A stretch of 64,000 nucleotides of DNA from Streptomyces sp. 1331.2 (GCF_900199205.1 NZ_OBMJ01000001.1:124001-188000), one strand, 5' to 3'. Shown: positions 1 to 9,166, counted from the stretch's first letter. The notes: a model not told the origin generated them from the letters alone. Numbers and translations are program-made.

Positions 1-345
1 GGAGTGGGCGATGTGGCAGCAGCCGTACGGGAGTTGGTCCCCGGCGGGATCGACGGTGCGGTGGACGCGGCCCTGCTGGGCGTAGGGGCGCTGGGCGCGG
101 TGCGCGGCCGCGGGGCGTTCGTGGCGGTGGCGGGCGGCAGCGAACCGGTGGGGCTGCGCGGAATCCGGGTGGCCAACGTCTGGATCACCGCCGACGGACC
201 CGCCCTGGGGCGTCTCGCGGCGCTCGCGGGCGACGGCCGGCTCACCCTGCGGGTGGCGGACACTCTGCCCCTGGAGCAGGCTGCGCAGGCGCACCGGCGC
301 CTGGCCGACGGCGGGCTGCGCGGGCGCCTGGTACTCACCCCCTGA
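1..345 (+). CDS. Zinc-type (MDR) alcohol dehydrogenase/quinone oxidoreductase, C-terminal fragment
   Basis: The gene is cut by the window start; only about 114 C-terminal residues are seen. The visible part holds the end of a Rossmann nucleotide-binding region (GVGALGAVRGRGAFVAVAGG, then a loop GIRVANVWI) followed by the closing helix and strand typical of medium-chain dehydrogenases/quinone oxidoreductases (LPLEQAAQAHRRLADGGLRGRLVL). This ending (EAAEAHRRLE.GGVRGKLVL) is a family hallmark. It is probably a cytosolic NADPH-dependent reductase. The substrate cannot be read from this part. A GTG at position 4 is in frame but is unlikely to be the true start. Confidence 0.75.
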   Translation, partial: GVGDVAAAVRELVPGGIDGAVDAALLGVGALGAVRGRGAFVAVAGGSEPVGLRGIRVANVWITADGPALGRLAALAGDGRLTLRVADTLPLEQAAQAHRRLADGGLRGRLVLTP

Positions 346-613
346 GCCCAGCCGTCGCACCGGCCGTGGCGAAGGACGGGCAGGCGGCCTGTTCGCCAGC
401 TTCGCCGAGCGCAGGAGGAATTCCGGACCCGGGGAAGCAGCAGCCGCACCCGCCGGAGGGCCGCTCCCCCGATGAACGGCCTCTTGGCCACTGTCCGGCT
501 GTCCCGCCGCCCCCCGGCTCGCGCGATGGTCGGTCGAGGCTGAACTCGTCCGGCTCGGGACTGTTGGGTGAATCCGGTGGCAGTGGCGGGCGGTGGGCGG
601 GGAGACTGCGGGG

Positions 614-1393
614 ATGGACACTCCCGTACCGGACCTGCGCGTCCGTGATGTCGTGCCCGGCTACCCGGGCATGCACCCGCTGGTCGCCGACCTGGTGCTG
701 CCCGAGGGCGCGCCGATGTCCGTGATGAGCACGCTGGAGACCTCCCGCGAGCTCGTACGGCACTCCTACTACCGGTACGAGTTCGCGACGGTCGCCGTCA
801 CGCACGCCCTGTCCGCCCTGGAGCAGGTCCTCGCCGAGCGCCTGGGCGCCCGGGCCCCGCTGCGGGAGCTGATCACCCGGGCCGCCGGGGCAGGGCTCGT
901 CTCGGTGTACCTGGCCGGGGAGTTGGAGCGCGCGCTGCTGCTGCGCGAGCGGCTCGCGACGGGCAGCGCGACCAGCGCCACCGTCAACCCGGTCAGGGCC
1001 GTCGACCTGCTGCGCGCCGTGTTCGACAGCGTCGCCCTGCTGCTGCCCGGGCCTGAGGCCGAGGCGCAGACGGAAGCCGGGGCGCAAGGGCCGCATGACC
1101 GGTTGGCGCGGCTGTGGGAGGAGCACCGCCGCGCCCCGTTCCCGGCGAGCTTTCGCGGCGTGGACATCGACGGCACCGACCTGGTCCTGCTGGACGCCGA
1201 CGTCGCCGGCCTCGTGCGGCGGGAGCTGGACGGCGGACTCGACGGCGAGGGCGTCGCCGCCCTGTGGTCGCGCATCGCCGGCCTCGCCACGGTCGTGCCC
1301 GTGCTCGACGAGGCCTACTGCGCCGCCTACTTCACCCGGCTGCGCACGATGGCCGATCTCGCGGCGGCCCGCCACCTGCCCGAGGCCACCTGA
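614..1393 (+). CDS. Hypothetical protein, 259 aa
   Basis: I do not recognise this family. The ATG at 614 is chosen because a GGAG lies about 10 bases upstream; a GTG 21 bases earlier (593) is also in frame. The protein is acidic and mostly helical, with no signal peptide or membrane segment. One segment (TSRELVRHSYYRYEFATVAVTHALSALEQVL) looks like a helical bundle resembling HEPN/DUF-type helical proteins, but no catalytic RxxxxH motif is evident. It ends 68 bases before the convergent stop of the MarR-type regulator. No operon partner is visible. Confidence 0.6.
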   Translation: MDTPVPDLRVRDVVPGYPGMHPLVADLVLPEGAPMSVMSTLETSRELVRHSYYRYEFATVAVTHALSALEQVLAERLGARAPLRELITRAAGAGLVSVYLAGELERALLLRERLATGSATSATVNPVRAVDLLRAVFDSVALLLPGPEAEAQTEAGAQGPHDRLARLWEEHRRAPFPASFRGVDIDGTDLVLLDADVAGLVRRELDGGLDGEGVAALWSRIAGLATVVPVLDEAYCAAYFTRLRTMADLAAARHLPEAT

Positions 1394-1460
1394 CCCCGCA
1401 CCCGCGCACTGGCCCACCCAGGCCGCCTGCCACCGACCCCCGGTCTGCCCTGGCGGGAGG

Positions 1461-2225
1461 CTACTGGTGGTCCAGGACGGGGACGGGGACGGGGACGGGG
1501 TCCGGGGCGGGGGCCGGCTTGGTGTGGAGGACGTCACGGGCCTGTTCGGCGGCGCGGACGATGCTTTCGCTGATGAAGTCGAGGAAGCGGGCGACGTTCT
1601 CCAGGCGGTGGGCGGCGGGGGTGTCGGCGCCCAGGACGGCGGCGCCCCGACGTGCGGTGGCGACGAGCTGGTCGTTGGCGCGGGCGCTGGCGATGGTCGC
1701 CTGGAAGAAGAGTTCGTCGTCGACGATGTAGCGGTCGCGGCGGCGTTCGTCGCGTTCGCGGCGCACCAGGCTCTGGCTCTCCAGGAACGCGATCGCCTTG
1801 GAGATGGAGGCCGGGCTGACCTGGAGGCGCTGGGCGAGCTGGGCGGCGGTCAGGCTGCCCGCGTCGGTGGTGAACAGACAGGTCAGCACCCGGGCCGTCA
1901 TCTTGGACAGGCCCGAGCCCATGAGGACGGTGGTCAGCGACTCCTCGTACTCGGCCACGGCCTGGCCGTCGCGCCCGTGCGCCTGGTCGCCGGCCTGCGG
2001 TCCCCGGGCGGGGGCCGGCCTACGGCGGTGGGCGCGGCGTTCGGTGGCGCGGTGGGCCAGGTCGGCGCGGTAGGCGGTGGGGCCGCCGTTGCGCATCACC
2101 TCACGGGTGACGGTGGAGGTGGGGCGTTCCAGGCGGCGGGCGATCTCGGCGTAGGGGAGGTCGTCGGCCAGTCCCAGCGCAATCTGCCGGCGTTCCTGCT
2201 GGGTGAGCCTGCCTCCCGGCATCAC
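1461..2225 (-). CDS. MarR/GbsR-type regulator with an N-terminal IS30-like helix-turn-helix
   Basis: This 254-aa protein has two DNA-binding regions. Residues about 6-50 (LTQQERRQIALGL.., YAEIARRLERPTSTVTREV) match the HTH_38 motif known from IS30 transposases. Residues about 95-165 form a winged helix of MarR/GbsR type (LTAAQLAQRLQVSPASISKAIAFLESQSLVRRERDERRR). The catalytic DDE domain of a transposase is absent, so this is a regulator and not an insertion-sequence remnant. The C-terminus ends in a P-A/P-V dipeptide repeat (PAPAPDPVPVPVPV), encoded by tandem GGGGAC-like hexamers. The upstream AT-richer region carries palindromes that may be its own operator. Confidence 0.8.
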   Translation of the reverse strand: MMPGGRLTQQERRQIALGLADDLPYAEIARRLERPTSTVTREVMRNGGPTAYRADLAHRATERRAHRRRPAPARGPQAGDQAHGRDGQAVAEYEESLTTVLMGSGLSKMTARVLTCLFTTDAGSLTAAQLAQRLQVSPASISKAIAFLESQSLVRRERDERRRDRYIVDDELFFQATIASARANDQLVATARRGAAVLGADTPAAHRLENVARFLDFISESIVRAAEQARDVLHTKPAPAPDPVPVPVPVLDHQ

Positions 2226-2454
2226 GGTCTCCTCGGTAGGTCCTCGACGCTCCTGCGGTCCTTGATCCCCACCCTAGCGTTCATCTCGCATCCATTGCAA
2301 TGAGTTCGACAGGTGACGTTGCGTTAGACCTCGCCTGTCGCAACGGTTTCTCGCAGCTGACCTGCCCGGACTCTGATGTGACGCAACGATATGGTTGTCA
2401 ACCTTCTGAAAGCAACATAGCGTTTCCCATATCAGAAACAGACCGCTCCCCCGG
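2226..2454. promoter_or_regulatory. AT-richer intergenic region with palindromes, probable promoter/operator of the MarR-type gene
   Basis: This 229-base gap is visibly less GC-rich than its surroundings. It contains the perfect palindrome CATTGCAATG (2293-2302) and an inverted pair GTTGCGT (about 2317-2325) / ACGCAAC (about 2382-2388). The repeated TTGC/GCAA cores suggest multiple operator half-sites. The downstream reader is the regulator starting at 2225. The same stretch also receives transcripts from the acyltransferase gene on the same strand. Function is inferred only. Confidence 0.4.
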
Positions 2455-3612
2455 TCAGCCGGCCCACTCCCTGCCGCTGCCCCGCGCCGGCGTACCCGCC
2501 CGGGCGAGCCACCCCACAGCGGGCCGCTCCACCGCCGTGTACGTCAGCGCCCCCGCCCCCAGTGTCACGGCGAAGGCCGCGAGGGTGAGCGCGGCCGCGG
2601 CCGGGGCGGCGAAGGTGCGCTCGCCCAACAGGAGAGGGCGGCCGTGGAAGAGGACGACGCCCTGGCACAGATAGAAGCCGAAGGAGACCTTGCCCAGCCA
2701 CTGCCCCAACGGGTGCGCCGGGCACGGACGGTGGAGGTCCCGGTGAGCGGCGGCGCAGATGACCAGGGCCAGCGGCACGACCATCGGCAGCGTGAAGTCG
2801 AACGGCGAGGGCACCACCAGCGTGAGCGCGTACGCGGGCAGGAGCAGAAGGGCAGCCGGGGCCAGGCCAAGACGCGGCGCAACGCCCGCGGCGACAGCAC
2901 GGGCCAGCAGCATCCCCAGGACGAACTCCGGCAGCCGGGCCGGCGGGAACAGATAGCCGAACCACAACTGGTCCAGCGAAACAGGAAGTTGGGGAATCCT
3001 CGGCCGCCCGGGCAACAGGACGGCATCGACCAGGGCCACCACCGCGGCCGCCACCAGACACACGCCGGCAGCAGGCAGCACGCCCCGCTCGGGCAGACGG
3101 CGCAGCACCCGGTACAGCAGCGGGAAGAGCAGGTAGAACAGCAGCTCGCAGCAGAGCGACCAACTGGGCATGTTCATCCCAGAATTGACGTCCGCATCGG
3201 GCGAGTTCGCGTGCACGAGCAGCAGATTCGGCAACCACACCCGCACCGGCCCGGCCCGAGCGAACAACAGGAGAGCCGCGACCCACAACACCAGATGCGT
3301 CGGATAGATCCGAGCCAGCCGCCGGCGCCAGAACACCCCGGGCGGCTCCGGGCCGCGCGCCGACCAGGTCAGCACGAAGCCGCTGAGAACGAAGAAGAAG
3401 GACACCCCGGCATAGCCGGCCTTGGACGTGACGCACGCGAGGACGGAAGCAGTGCGCGGGTCCGCGAAGAGGGTCAGGGGCGCCTGTGGGTACAGCGGGT
3501 CGGTGGTGAGGAAGACGTGGAAGAGGAAGACGGCAAGGGCAGCGGCGAAGCGCAGCGCAGTGAGGGTGGGGAGCCGCCCCCCAGGCCGAGCCGTGTCACG
3601 GTGTGCGCGCAT
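2455..3612 (-). CDS. Acyltransferase family 3 membrane protein
   Basis: A 385-aa integral membrane protein of the Acyl_transf_3 (OafA/NodX-like) family. The opening TLTALRFAAALAVFLFHVFL carries the conserved R and H of the first membrane helix. It is followed by about nine further hydrophobic segments and the family motif FFVLSGFVLTW. Members transfer acyl groups to sugars, lipids or macrolides at the membrane; the substrate here is unknown. The ATG at 3612 is chosen because the conserved first helix starts about 15 residues later; longer in-frame reading upstream is antisense to the HAD gene. The HAD gene ends 53 bases upstream on the same strand, so the two could be co-transcribed. Confidence 0.85.
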   Translation of the reverse strand: MRAHRDTARPGGRLPTLTALRFAAALAVFLFHVFLTTDPLYPQAPLTLFADPRTASVLACVTSKAGYAGVSFFFVLSGFVLTWSARGPEPPGVFWRRRLARIYPTHLVLWVAALLLFARAGPVRVWLPNLLLVHANSPDADVNSGMNMPSWSLCCELLFYLLFPLLYRVLRRLPERGVLPAAGVCLVAAAVVALVDAVLLPGRPRIPQLPVSLDQLWFGYLFPPARLPEFVLGMLLARAVAAGVAPRLGLAPAALLLLPAYALTLVVPSPFDFTLPMVVPLALVICAAAHRDLHRPCPAHPLGQWLGKVSFGFYLCQGVVLFHGRPLLLGERTFAAPAAAALTLAAFAVTLGAGALTYTAVERPAVGWLARAGTPARGSGREWAG

Positions 3613-3664
3613 GACATGACTGTAGGTCACCGACCCGAAGGCGGAGGACCCTCGGACTGGCGGG

Positions 3665-4393
3665 CTACGGGCAGTGCGCAGCCAGCGCGTGGGGCAGGTC
3701 CGTGAGCGTGTGCAGGACACCGATGCCCTCCGCCACCGCGGCGCCTCCCGCGCTGCGGTCGAGCCAGAAGGCGCGCAGGCCCGCGTCACGGGCACCGAGC
3801 GCGTCCAGGTCGTAGTTGTCCCCCACGTAGGCGACCTCGTGCGGGGCCAGGCCCAGCCGCTCGCAGCCCGCCCGGAAGATCCCGGGAGCGGGCTTGGCCT
3901 GGCCGAACTCGTCGGAGCAGACCAGCACCGCGTCCTCGAAATGACCCAGCAGCCCGACGGCGTCCAGCTTGCGGCGCTGGTGGCCGACCGAGGAGTTGGA
4001 GACGACCCCCAGCCGGTAGACGGGGGCGAGCGCGGCCAGCACCGGTGCGGCATCGGGGAACGCAGCCCAGGCCGCATCCCGGTGCACCGCATAACCGGCG
4101 AACCAGGCTGCCGCCTGCCCGTCCGTCAGCTGCTCGGCGCCGCCCTCACCCAGATGGGCGAGGAACTGCCGGGTGCGCTCGCACTGCTGCCCCACGAACG
4201 TCAACTCACCGGCCAGGAAACGCCCGTACTGCACCCGCATGATGCTGCGCCACACGTCGAGCGCCGCCGCCGGCGAGGCAAAACGCTCCAGCAGCCCCGA
4301 CTCCCGCAGGTACGCGAGGATGCCGGCCTCCTCCGACCCCGAATAGTCGAACAACGTGTCATCGACATCGAAGAGCACACCTCTGACCTGCAC
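3665..4393 (-). CDS. HAD-superfamily hydrolase
   Basis: A 242-aa haloacid-dehalogenase-fold protein. Motif I is FDVDDTLFDY with nucleophile Asp9 and acid/base Asp11. Motif II is the SNSS after GVVSN, motif III is the conserved Lys in GQAKPAPGIF, and motif IV is YVGDNYDLDALGA. The cap is helical (C1 type), as in YjjG/5'-nucleotidase-like and phosphoglycolate-phosphatase-like members. It probably removes phosphate from a small metabolite in the cytosol. Substrate cannot be inferred. Start ATG at 4393; the phosphoglucomutase terminator lies about 160 bases upstream. Confidence 0.88.
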   Translation of the reverse strand: MQVRGVLFDVDDTLFDYSGSEEAGILAYLRESGLLERFASPAAALDVWRSIMRVQYGRFLAGELTFVGQQCERTRQFLAHLGEGGAEQLTDGQAAAWFAGYAVHRDAAWAAFPDAAPVLAALAPVYRLGVVSNSSVGHQRRKLDAVGLLGHFEDAVLVCSDEFGQAKPAPGIFRAGCERLGLAPHEVAYVGDNYDLDALGARDAGLRAFWLDRSAGGAAVAEGIGVLHTLTDLPHALAAHCP

Positions 4394-4553
4394 AGTCCGT
4401 CCTTCCCCTGCCGACTCGCCGCCCGGCTCACCCGGCCCGTCCGGGAACCGTACAGGTTCTACGCCCTCCCGCCGGTGGCGGGGCGGCGGAGGAGGCCAGG
4501 AGCGTCGGGCAGGCCGGGGAAGCGGGTGTCGGGGTCGGTGCGGCGCATCCCGT

Positions 4554-4591
4554 CCGTACGGCCGACCCCGGCGCGCGGGTCGGCCGTACGG
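4554..4591 (-). terminator. Strong hairpin after phosphoglucomutase
   Basis: A perfect 15-bp inverted repeat (CCGTACGGCCGACCC at 4554-4568 and its complement at 4577-4591) with an 8-base loop. It starts 10 bases after the minus-strand pgm stop. There is no U-tract, which is usual for actinobacterial terminators. Confidence 0.8.
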
Positions 4592-4600
4592 GCGGGGCGG

Positions 4601-6241
4601 TCAGCTTGCCAGGACCTCGCCGACCAGGGCGCGGGCCTCGTCCTGGACCCGGGCGAGGTGATCGGGGCCGTGGAAGGACTCGGCGTAGATCTTGTAGACG
4701 TCCTCGGTCCCGGACGGACGAGCGGCGAACCACGCACTGTCCGTGCAGACCTTGATGCCGCCGATCGCCGCGCCGTTGCCCGGAGCGTGGGACAGCACCG
4801 CGGTGATCTTCTCCCCGGCGAGTTCCCCGGCGCCGACCCGCTCGGGGGACAGCCGCGCCAGCCGGGCCTTCTGCTCGCGATCCGCCGGAGCGTCGACCCG
4901 GGCGTAGGCCGGATCGCCGTGGCGGTCCGTCAGTTCCCGGTAGCGGGCGCTGGGCGTCTCGCCCGTCACGGCCGTCATCTCCGATGCCAGCAGGGCGAGC
5001 AGGATGCCGTCCTTGTCCGTCGTCCACACTCCGCCGTCGCGGCGCAGGAACGACGCCCCCGCGCTCTCCTCCCCGCCGAAGCCGATCGAGCCCTCCAACA
5101 GGCCGTCGACGAACCACTTGAACCCCACCGGGACCTCCACCAAGGTGCGCCCCAGATCAGCCGCGACACGGTCCAGCATCGACGAGGACACCAGTGTCTT
5201 GCCCACCCCCGCGTCGGCCGGCCAGTCGGCCCGGTGCCGGAACAGGTAGTCCACCGCCACCGCCAGATAGTGGTTGGGGTTCATCAACCCGCCGTCCGGT
5301 GTCACGATGCCGTGCCGGTCGGCGTCCGCGTCGTTGCCCGTCGCGATCGCGAACCGGTCGCGACCACCGATCAGGGAGGCCATCGCGTACGGCGACGAAC
5401 AGTCCATCCGGATCTTGCCGTCCCAGTCCAGGGTCATGAACCGCCACGTCGGATCGACCACCGGATTGACCACCGTCAGGTCCAGCCCGTGCACCTCCGC
5501 GATGCGCCCCCAGTACGCCACCGACGCCCCGCCCAGCGGATCCGCCCCGATCCGCAGCCCCGAGGCACGCACCGCCGCCACGTCCACCACCGACGGCAGA
5601 TCCTCCACGTACGCACCCAGGAAGTCGTAGCGGCCCGTCGTCGCCGCGGCCGACGCCCGCGCGTACGGCACCCGCTTCACCCCCCGCAGGCCCTCGCGGA
5701 TCAGCTCGTTCGCACGGTCCTGGATCCACCCCGTCGCCTGCGAACCCGCCGGCCCCCCACTCGGTGGGTTGTACTTCAGGCCGCCGTCCCGCGGCGGATT
5801 GTGCGAAGGCGTCACCAGGATCCCGTCCGCCAACGCCCGCGGACTGCGCCGGTTGTGGGCAAGGATCGCATGCGAAACGGCCGGCGTCGGCGTGTGTCCA
5901 CCCCCCTCGTCCACCAGCACCTCGACGCCGTTGCCGGCCAACACCTCCAAGGCCGTCACCCGCGCCGGCTCCGACAACGCGTGGGTGTCCGCTCCCAGGA
6001 ACAGCGGGCCGCCCACCCCCTGCCCCGCCCGGAACTCACAGATCGCCTGCGTCACCGCCGCGACGTGGTCCTCGTTGAACGACCCGTCCAGCGACGAACC
6101 CCGGTGCCCCGACGTCCCGAACACCACCTGCTGGCCCACCTCCAGCGGATCCGGACGCACCGCGTAGAAGGCCGTCACCAGCTCCGGCACATCCACCAGA
6201 TCATCCAGCTCCACCGGCAATCCGGCCCGCGCATCCACCAT
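4601..6241 (-). CDS. pgm: Phosphoglucomutase (alpha-D-glucose phosphate-specific)
   Basis: A 546-aa enzyme interconverting glucose-1-phosphate and glucose-6-phosphate in the cytosol, feeding glycogen/trehalose and cell-wall sugar nucleotides. The N-terminus has the substrate-phosphate loop FGTSGHRG (residues 41-48). The phosphoserine loop is [10 protein letters not shown] with active Ser146. The Mg-binding loop is [10 protein letters not shown], and the sugar-binding loop is [11 protein letters not shown]. The C-terminal phosphate-binding [16 protein letters not shown] is complete. Length matches the bacterial 545-550 aa family. Start ATG at 6241. It appears monocistronic, closed by the hairpin at 4554-4591. 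Confidence 0.95.
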   Translation of the reverse strand: MVDARAGLPVELDDLVDVPELVTAFYAVRPDPLEVGQQVVFGTSGHRGSSLDGSFNEDHVAAVTQAICEFRAGQGVGGPLFLGADTHALSEPARVTALEVLAGNGVEVLVDEGGGHTPTPAVSHAILAHNRRSPRALADGILVTPSHNPPRDGGLKYNPPSGGPAGSQATGWIQDRANELIREGLRGVKRVPYARASAAATTGRYDFLGAYVEDLPSVVDVAAVRASGLRIGADPLGGASVAYWGRIAEVHGLDLTVVNPVVDPTWRFMTLDWDGKIRMDCSSPYAMASLIGGRDRFAIATGNDADADRHGIVTPDGGLMNPNHYLAVAVDYLFRHRADWPADAGVGKTLVSSSMLDRVAADLGRTLVEVPVGFKWFVDGLLEGSIGFGGEESAGASFLRRDGGVWTTDKDGILLALLASEMTAVTGETPSARYRELTDRHGDPAYARVDAPADREQKARLARLSPERVGAGELAGEKITAVLSHAPGNGAAIGGIKVCTDSAWFAARPSGTEDVYKIYAESFHGPDHLARVQDEARALVGEVLAS

Positions 6242-6376
6242 GACCAGTCACTCCCACCGAAACCCCGACGACCCGACAACACACCGACACTACGCCGAAC
6301 ACACCCCCAACCCGCGGACCCGTGGAAATGTCACGGGCGGACGCGGCGGACCCGTCGAGCGGAGCAGTGCCGAGAC

Positions 6377-6406
6377 GTCAAGTCACGCACACCACGCGGG
6401 TTTTGA
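6377..6406 (+). other. Conserved leader-like motif, copy 1
   Basis: A 30-base stretch reading GTC AAG TCA CGC ACA CCA CGC GGG TTT TGA. It is nearly identical to 11424-11453, with 25 of 30 bases matching, and the similarity continues a few bases beyond (TTTTGACCACA). In both copies an open triplet series would give xKSRTxRGF then stop; this copy begins with GTC, not a start codon. It sits 127 bases before the FAD-oxidase start. It could be a transcription-start or leader element. Confidence 0.45.
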
Positions 6407-6532
6407 CCACAAGGCGGAAGAGGCGCGGGCGGCAACGGCGGCGATGAGCCGAGCGGGCGGGACGGCAACCGGAAAACGGGACGGCTACGGTACGACAATC
6501 CCTCTTTGACGACTGATCGGAGAACCTCTGAT

Positions 6533-8044
6533 ATGTCCAGGCCAGCACCGTCACGCCGCACCCTCCTCAGCGCCGCCGGGGTCGCCGCCCTCGGGGCCGC
6601 CGCCACCGTCGCCGGCTGGGACACCGCCGCCCGCGCCTGGGCCGCCGAGCCCGGCGCCGACATCGTCCGACTGCCGCCGCTGGACGGCATGGTGACGCTC
6701 CAGGGGGCCGTACCGGAGCGGTTCCGCGGCGACTTCGGGCACCTGGTGAGCGCCGCGCCCAGGGCGGTGCTGCGGCCCGGCTCGGTGCGCGACGTTCAGC
6801 AGGTGGTGGCCTTCGCCCGCCGCCACCGCATCCCGGTGGCCGTCAACGGGCAGAGCGGGGACCTGGCGCAGGTCGGCGAGGCCGGGCTGGAGTCGCACTC
6901 CAGCTACGGCCAGGCCAACCCGCGCGGCGGCATCGCGATCGACGCCCGCGGCCTGTCCGAGATCGTCTCCGTACGCCCCGGGCGCGCCGTGGTCGAGGCC
7001 GGCGTGACCTGGGCACAGGTGGTCGACGCAGGACTGGCCGCGGGCTGGGTACCGCCGTGCCTGACCGACTACCTGCACCTGTCGGTCGGCGGCACGCTCA
7101 GCGTGGGCGGGATCGGCGGCGGCGTGCAGCGCCACGGCCTGCAGACCGATCAGGTCCTCGAACTGGACGTGGTCACCGGCGCCGGCGAACTGGTGACGGC
7201 CTCCCCCACCCGCAACCGGGACCTCTTCGAGGCCGTCCTGGCCGGCGGCGGACAGGCCGGCATCATCGTTCGCGCCACCCTCGCCCTGGTCCCGGTCCGC
7301 GAACGCGCCCACGTGTTCTCCCTGTACTACGACGATCTGGACACCTACCTCACCGACCAGGAGAAGGTCATGGCCGACGGCCGCTTCGACCTGCAGGTCG
7401 GCGACGTGGAGCGCAGCACGGACGGGACGCGGTGGCGCTACAAGGCGGAGCTGGTGGCGTTCGCCGACGCGGGGCAGACGGTGGACCGCGAGGCACTGCT
7501 GGCAGGGCTGCGCCCGGCGGCCGACGGGGTGTCGGTGGTGGAGCAGAGCCGGCGCGAGTACGCCTTCCGGGTCGACGCCTTCGCCGGATACCTGCGCGCC
7601 ACGGGCTTCTGGGGGCTGCCGAAGCCGTGGCTGAGCGTGTTCCTGCCCGCGTCGACCGCGCGGGTGTTCATGGCGGAGGCAGCCGAGGTGCTGACGGCCC
7701 AGGATCTGGGCGCGGGGCTGCTGCTGTTCTACCCGTACCGGCGGGAGCAGGTGAGGACACCGCTCGCGGTGCTCCCGGACTCCGACATCGGCTGGCACTT
7801 CGACCTGCTCGCCTTCCCCGGCCCCGGCGCCGACACGGCGGCGATGCTGGAACGCAACCGGCGGCTCTACGACCGGGCCGTCCGGCTCGGCGGCAAGCGC
7901 TACCTGATCGGAGCGGTCCCGGGGATGACCGGCACCGACTGGCAGCGCCACTACGGCGGGCTGTGGGAACGGGTGGTGCGGGCCAAGCACCGCTACGACC
8001 CCGCCGGGATCCTCACCCCCGGCCAGGGCATCCACACCCCCTGA
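6533..8044 (+). CDS. Tat-exported FAD-binding oxidoreductase (cytokinin-dehydrogenase-like)
   Basis: A 503-aa protein with a twin-arginine signal (SRRTLLSAAGVAALGAAATVAG, RR at residues 8-9), so probably exported folded. It has a PCMH-type FAD domain: LRPGSVRDVQQVVAFARRHRIPV, GGIAIDARGLSEI, then LHLSVGGTLSVGGIGGGVQRHG, and closes with YDPAGILTPGQGIH, the usual ending of cytokinin-dehydrogenase/FAD-linked oxidases. The usual GHSxxGQA flavinylation motif appears displaced as SHSSYGQA after an extra stretch following NGQSG. The ATG at 6533 is chosen for GGAG 10 bases upstream and the RR spacing; an in-frame upstream TTG is less likely. Substrate unknown. It may be secreted to oxidise an external metabolite. 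Confidence 0.85.
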   Translation: MSRPAPSRRTLLSAAGVAALGAAATVAGWDTAARAWAAEPGADIVRLPPLDGMVTLQGAVPERFRGDFGHLVSAAPRAVLRPGSVRDVQQVVAFARRHRIPVAVNGQSGDLAQVGEAGLESHSSYGQANPRGGIAIDARGLSEIVSVRPGRAVVEAGVTWAQVVDAGLAAGWVPPCLTDYLHLSVGGTLSVGGIGGGVQRHGLQTDQVLELDVVTGAGELVTASPTRNRDLFEAVLAGGGQAGIIVRATLALVPVRERAHVFSLYYDDLDTYLTDQEKVMADGRFDLQVGDVERSTDGTRWRYKAELVAFADAGQTVDREALLAGLRPAADGVSVVEQSRREYAFRVDAFAGYLRATGFWGLPKPWLSVFLPASTARVFMAEAAEVLTAQDLGAGLLLFYPYRREQVRTPLAVLPDSDIGWHFDLLAFPGPGADTAAMLERNRRLYDRAVRLGGKRYLIGAVPGMTGTDWQRHYGGLWERVVRAKHRYDPAGILTPGQGIHTP

Positions 8045-8053
8045 CCGGCCGCC

Positions 8054-8105
8054 GCGCACCCCGGGACGCCCGCGGGCGGCAGACGGCGGGCGGCCCGGGG
8101 TGCGC
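8054..8105. terminator. Bidirectional terminator between FAD oxidase and LysR gene
   Basis: Arms GCGCACCCCGGG (8054-8065) and CCCGGGGTGCGC (8094-8105) are perfect complements and enclose further GC-rich complementary sequence. It lies 10 bases after the plus-strand stop and before the convergent minus-strand stop. Confidence 0.7.
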
Positions 8106-8188
8106 GGGTTCGGCGCCGCGCGCGGGCGGCGGGCGTCGAGAGAGGGCGGAAGCGGTCACGGCGGCGGCAGCAGGCGCGGCGGCGGGGT

Positions 8189-9133
8189 TCAGTGGGGGGA
8201 TGTCCAGGTGGGGAGCCAGGTGTCGGGGGTGCTGGAGGTGGTGGGCACCGTGGTGGTCGCGGCGAGGTGGGTGCGGAGGGTGGGCAGGGCCGGGTGGGGG
8301 TTGTCGCGGTGCCAGAGGAGGGAGTGCGGGTAGACGGGGGTGGGGTCGGTGATCGGGATGCGGCGCAGGCCGTGGTCGGCCGGCCAGATGAGGCGGGTGT
8401 GCTCGCCCATGAAGGTGGCCAGGGCCGGGGTGTCGGCGATGGTGTCGAGGAGTGCGTCGGAGCCGAAGTTGGGGCCGGTGGCCTCGATGGTGAGGCCGAA
8501 CTCGGCGACGAGGTCGTCGTAGTAGGCGCCCCACTCGGTGCCGGGGACGATGCCCGGCATCCAGATCCGGTGCCCGACCAGTTCGGCGAGGCTCACCCGG
8601 CGGGCGCCCGCCAGCGCGTGGGCGGGGCCGGTGAGCAGCTGGAGCGGCTCGTCCAGGACCCGCACGGAGGCGATGTCCTCGGGCAGGGGCCGCCCGGGTG
8701 CGCCCACCGCGCGGAAGGACGCGTCGATCGCACCGGAGCGGATCGCCGCCAGGGCCGTCTCGATCTCGACCAGCATCAGTACGTCGAGGTCGACGCCCGG
8801 GTTCGCACGGTGGAAGTCGCGCATCAGGCCGGCCGCCGCGCCGCGCGAGGCGATCACGTCCACGCGCAGCGGGCGGCTGCCCGGGCGCACCGAGGCGAGC
8901 GCGCGTTCGGCGGCGCGCAGCAGTTCGCGGGCGTGGGGCAGGAACGCCCGCCCGTCGATGGTGAGTTCGGCGCCGCGGGGCGCGCGGGTGAACAGCCGTA
9001 CGCCGAGGTCGCGTTCCAGGGCGGCGATGCGTTTGGAGACGGCCTGCTGGGTGAGCGACAGGTCGGTGGCGGCCTTCTGGAACTGGCCGGCGTCGACGAC
9101 CGCGGCGAAGGTGCGTACGGCTTCGAGGTCCAT
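8189..9133 (-). CDS. LysR-family transcriptional regulator
   Basis: A 314-aa LTTR. The N-terminal winged HTH is clear (MDLEAVRTFAAVVDAGQFQKAATDLSLTQQAVSKRIAALERDLGVRLFTR), followed by a periplasmic-binding-protein-like effector domain starting near residue 88 (LRVDVIASRG). It is divergent from the MFS exporter at 9265, with only 131 bases between starts, so that exporter is the likely target. The palindrome ACAAC-N5-GTTGT next to its own start is a candidate LysR box. The effector is unknown. Confidence 0.9.
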   Translation of the reverse strand: MDLEAVRTFAAVVDAGQFQKAATDLSLTQQAVSKRIAALERDLGVRLFTRAPRGAELTIDGRAFLPHARELLRAAERALASVRPGSRPLRVDVIASRGAAAGLMRDFHRANPGVDLDVLMLVEIETALAAIRSGAIDASFRAVGAPGRPLPEDIASVRVLDEPLQLLTGPAHALAGARRVSLAELVGHRIWMPGIVPGTEWGAYYDDLVAEFGLTIEATGPNFGSDALLDTIADTPALATFMGEHTRLIWPADHGLRRIPITDPTPVYPHSLLWHRDNPHPALPTLRTHLAATTTVPTTSSTPDTWLPTWTSPH

Positions 9134-9151
9134 GCCGATCCACCTTAGGGA

Positions 9152-9166
9152 ACAACGAATGGTTGT
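9152..9166. promoter_or_regulatory. Candidate LysR operator
   Basis: ACAAC-GAATG-GTTGT is a 15-bp inverted repeat 19 bases upstream of the LysR start codon, in the divergent control region shared with the MFS gene. T-N11-A spacing of this kind is the classic LTTR half-site geometry. Role inferred from position. Confidence 0.5.

Noticed and set aside
335..1537. 400-codon minus-strand open frame
   Set aside because: Pro/Arg/Gly-rich with no domain; antisense to the plus-strand gene at 614. High GC makes long antisense frames common.
1461..2225. IS30-type insertion sequence
   Set aside because: Only the small HTH is transposase-like; there is no DDE domain and no terminal repeats.
2455..4092. 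545-codon version of the acyltransferase
   Set aside because: The first 160 codons are an antisense-type Arg/Ser-rich extension overlapping the HAD gene; homology begins at 3612.
3674..6406. 910-codon plus-strand frame
   Set aside because: Antisense to the HAD and pgm genes, Arg/His/Pro-rich, no motif.
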